From: CAYUVH01 sp964448135
GTDB taxonomy: Bacteria > Verrucomicrobiota > Verrucomicrobiia > Limisphaerales > UBA8199
Direction: 5' to 3'
NCBI GenBank assembly: GCA_964448135.1
Contig: CAYUVH010000026.1
Coordinates: 1-64,000 of the forward strand
DNA: 64,000 nt
Both the position numbers and the translations under genes were made by a program. Positions 61,799 through 64,000 of the stretch are shown piece after piece (the stretch's first letter is position 1; each line of letters starts with the position of its first letter). The notes under the pieces were generated by a model. The model saw nothing but the letters and a program-made list of their open reading frames with translations. It did not search any database and was not told the origin of the DNA.

Positions 61799-61808
61799 GA
61801 GTTGAGCA
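61778..61808. repeat. GGTTGA-heptad repeat
   Basis: GGTTGAG/GGTTGAA/AGTTGAG units in 7-bp register, overlapping the end of the membrane protein gene. Another member of the short-period class. Confidence 0.55.
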
Positions 61809-61946
61809 GCAGCCGCCTGGCTTCGGCGCGCCAAGTCGTTGAGCGTTGAATAGCCAACGGTCCAGACGGATCTCCACGCCGCCGGTTTGTGCGTCGAAAT
61901 AAGGAACGAGGAATGCCGCAGTTGCCGCGATGGCGATCAGCCGGTG

Positions 61947-62399
61947 CTATTTTGGCTGGCGGTCGAACTCAACAAGTTTCAAGCCGGCTGACTGGGCAAG
62001 GATACGCTGGCCCTGATCGAAGGTGGCGAAGTGGCTTACTTGGCTAACCACGGCAATGGCGACGTGCAGGAGATCGAATGAACGGCATATCTGCCTGGCT
62101 GAGAAGCGGCGCGAAATCTCCTCGGCTCGAGCATAGACAGGCGCCCAAGTCACAGGTTTGCTTACGACCAAGCCAGCGACGAAGTCATCAGCCAATAAAC
62201 GAAGGCTCTTAGCCGCAATGGCTTCAGATATTTCGCGGCGCAGAACTTTTTGCCGGATGCCGTTCTTAAGTTCGAGTTCCTGAAGTGAATTGAAAAGAAC
62301 GGCGATGTCCTGCTCCTCAAGAAACTGGCGGACGCCAGCGCCCGCCGGTTCGGCTACATACAAGGAAATCAGAACGCTCGGGTCGAAATAAACTCTCAC
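61947..62399 (-). CDS. PIN domain toxin, VapC-like
   Basis: A 150-residue PIN-domain ribonuclease. The first acidic residue is in MRVYFDPSVLISLYVAEP, a conserved Glu in LQELELKNGIRQ, and the second acidic cluster is CRSFDLLHVAIA with THFATFDQGQR-type (SHFATFDQGQRIL) ending. It would cleave RNA (often initiator tRNA or rRNA) when released from the antitoxin. Its start overlaps the antitoxin's stop by 4 bp. It ends in TAG. Confidence 0.85.
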   Translation of the reverse strand: MRVYFDPSVLISLYVAEPAGAGVRQFLEEQDIAVLFNSLQELELKNGIRQKVLRREISEAIAAKSLRLLADDFVAGLVVSKPVTWAPVYARAEEISRRFSARQICRSFDLLHVAIAVVSQVSHFATFDQGQRILAQSAGLKLVEFDRQPK

Positions 62400-62662
62400 C
62401 GCCGGCCTTCAGTAATGATCTGGCTGCCGGCTTTGCCGGGCGCTGGCTTGCGCTGGAAAATGGCGTCAAGTTTGGTGAAGTGATCCGCCCAGGCCAGCTT
62501 GCGCTTTTTGGAGGGACGTGAGCCAGAAACAACAGCCTGGACGGGAATGATCCGGGCCACGCGTTTTCTGCGGCTGACCACGTTCAATTCCTCACCTCTT
62601 TGAACGATACGCAGCAACGCCGGGAAATTGTTCTCCACCTCTTCGACGGTGACGGTCTTCAT
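62396..62662 (-). CDS. Phd/YefM-type antitoxin
   Basis: An 88-residue protein from ATG 62662. The N-terminus MKTVTVEEVENNFPALLRIV and GEELNVVSRRKRVARIIPV are the beta-alpha DNA-binding part of Phd/YefM antitoxins; the C-terminal half wraps the toxin. Coupled to the PIN gene. A longer frame to 62698 adds no family-like residues. Confidence 0.85.
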   Translation of the reverse strand: MKTVTVEEVENNFPALLRIVQRGEELNVVSRRKRVARIIPVQAVVSGSRPSKKRKLAWADHFTKLDAIFQRKPAPGKAGSQIITEGRR

Positions 62663-62853
62663 AGCAGCCAACGTACCGCCAGGAGTCGCCCCAAGCAAGC
62701 TGGGACTACCTTACGAGTTGTCAGCTCCGGCAGAGGGGCACCAAAAAAACAGTCTCAGCTCAAACTGCAACTTCCTGGCGCGCTGGAGCCAAGCGATGGC
62801 GGCTCAAGCCTGCCCGCCCCGAGGGCCTTGACTCGGAGAAACCTTCAACCCTC

Positions 62854-63963
62854 TCACGACAACCGCATGGGCATCACGACGTAGAGGAACGGGCCGTTGA
62901 TTTTCAGGACGCCGGGGCTCAGTTCGTCGATGAGTTCGATGAAGACTTCGTCGTTGGTGAGGGCGTTGAGCGGGTCGATCATGTACTTCGGATTGAAGGC
63001 GATCGCGATTTCGGGGCCTTTGTAATTGACCGCAATTGTCTCCTTGGCCTCGCCGACTTCAGGGGAGTTGGCGGTGATCTCGAGCTTGTTCTTGCCGAAG
63101 CTCATTTTCACGGAGTTCGCCTTCTCGCTGGTCATGATCTCCGCACGGCGCAACGCATGCAGGAATTCTTCGCGATTGAGCGCGATGCGTTCTTTGGTTT
63201 CGGCGGGGATGACCTGGCGGTAGTTCGGGTAGTTGCCTTCGATCAGTTTACTGATGATCAGGAGCGAGCCGCCTTTGTCGTCTTTCAGGGTGAAGGAGGC
63301 CTGGTTGTCGCCGAAGCGGATTTCGAGCTCTCCTTTGTCGGAGAGCAGGCGGTTGAGTTCGTTGACGGCTTTCGCCGGCACGATGAACTCGCCTTCGCTG
63401 TTCTGGGCGACGTCCACGTCTTCGTCCACGAGCGCGAGCCGGCGGCCATCGGTGGCGACCATGGTGGCCTTGTGGTTCTTCAGGCTGATGAAAATGCCGT
63501 TGAGGACGTAGCGCGATTCGTCGGTGGAAACGGCGAATGATGTCTTTTTCATCATCGCCTTGATGGTTTCCTGCGGGAGGACGACCTTTTTGTCGTCTTT
63601 GAAGGATTGCAGCGGGGGAAATTCCTCGGCGCTGAGGCCGTGAATTTTGTAAAGGGAGGCGCCGCTCTGGATGGTGCAGGTGTTTTTGTCGTCCACCTGG
63701 AGATCGATCTCGGGATTGCCCAATTCGCGCACGATGCCGAAGAGCTTCTTCACGGGGATGGTGGTGGAACCCGGTTTCTTCACCTTGGCCTCCACGCTCG
63801 CTGAGATCGTCACATCCAAATCCGTGGCCGTGAGCTCCAGCCGGTCGTTCTCGGCGCGCAGAAGGACGTTGGAGAGGATTGGCAGGGTGCTTCTGGCGCT
63901 GACCACATTCTGAACGGCTTGGAGGCCGGCGATGATCTGGTCTTTGGCAATGGTCAGGTTCAT
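62854..63963 (-). CDS. dnaN: DNA polymerase III beta sliding clamp
   Basis: A 369-residue clamp made of three homologous domains; the N-terminus MNLTIAKDQIIAGLQAVQNV and NGIFISLKNHKATMVATDGR (middle domain) and the end INGPFLYVVMPMRLS (PM-R-L, the usual clamp C-terminus) are diagnostic. It tethers polymerase to DNA. dnaN is often beside dnaA and the replication origin, but the window ends 37 bp upstream of its start, so this cannot be seen here. Confidence 0.95.
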   Translation of the reverse strand: MNLTIAKDQIIAGLQAVQNVVSARSTLPILSNVLLRAENDRLELTATDLDVTISASVEAKVKKPGSTTIPVKKLFGIVRELGNPEIDLQVDDKNTCTIQSGASLYKIHGLSAEEFPPLQSFKDDKKVVLPQETIKAMMKKTSFAVSTDESRYVLNGIFISLKNHKATMVATDGRRLALVDEDVDVAQNSEGEFIVPAKAVNELNRLLSDKGELEIRFGDNQASFTLKDDKGGSLLIISKLIEGNYPNYRQVIPAETKERIALNREEFLHALRRAEIMTSEKANSVKMSFGKNKLEITANSPEVGEAKETIAVNYKGPEIAIAFNPKYMIDPLNALTNDEVFIELIDELSPGVLKINGPFLYVVMPMRLS

Positions 63964-64000
63964 GAGTTGCCTATTAATTATCTTTGTACCTTCAAAACCG

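Overview
The window looks like a chromosomal segment of a Verrucomicrobiota bacterium, probably of the Pedosphaera/Limisphaera group (old subdivision 3). This is an inference from high-GC coding sequence, many Ig-like/FFRI-terminated secreted proteins, several ECF sigma factors with unusual C-terminal extensions, an archaeal-type Pth2, and many intergenic inverted and heptamer repeats. No ribosomal RNA, prophage, transposase or CRISPR array was seen.

Layout. 1-5.8 kb: alginate-type polysaccharide degradation (heparinase II/III-like lyase open to the left edge, SDR reductase, secreted PL7 lyase). 6-10.9 kb: LacI regulator plus a hydroxyacid dehydrogenase, a sugar isomerase and a DUF2264 protein, with an AT-rich operator-like motif in front of both the regulator and the operon. 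10.9-13.9 kb: a cNMP-binding histidine kinase and a receiver-glutaredoxin-thioredoxin-reductase fusion lacking its redox cysteines. 14-18.8 kb: MoaD/ThiS + BNR-repeat pair, a DUF4241-like protein, and a CnrYXH-like envelope sensor/ECF sigma cluster. 19-28.6 kb: tRNA-Arg(CCG), GIY-YIG protein, RCC1/HEAT secreted protein, sigma factor fused to a duplicated extracytoplasmic domain, class C serine hydrolase and small envelope proteins. 28.8-33.6 kb: housekeeping genes (transketolase, holin-like membrane protein, GDP-mannose epimerase-like, aquaporin, AMMECR1).

33.7-41.3 kb holds the most striking locus: an M48-type metallopeptidase translationally coupled to an 1852-residue protein that joins a degenerate kinase C-lobe, DUF4011, a superfamily 1 helicase, a restriction-endonuclease-like domain and a WGR domain, followed by a sirtuin. 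It resembles, but does not match, known kinase-helicase defence systems such as Mokosh. 41.4-47 kb: LpoB/YcfL/COG3014 envelope cluster and a site-2 protease. 47.1-50.7 kb: Pth2 lacking a normal start codon, a complete tRNA with a CTA (amber-reading) anticodon, and dihydropyrimidinase. 50.9-57.4 kb: exopolysaccharide export locus (LysM/TPR lipoprotein, outer-membrane barrel, Wzc-like tyrosine kinase, two near-duplicate Wza-like lipoproteins, FHA protein). 57.4-64 kb: asnS, gatA, a repeat-rich gap, a Phd/PIN toxin-antitoxin pair and dnaN.

Intergenic space carries at least two dispersed repeat classes: a ~110-bp inverted-repeat element (three full copies, two half copies) and several families of roughly 7-bp tandem repeats, one of which has a longer unit shared between 18.8 and 60.9 kb. 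Start sites, domain boundaries and all functions are read from sequence and memory of families; no searches were run.
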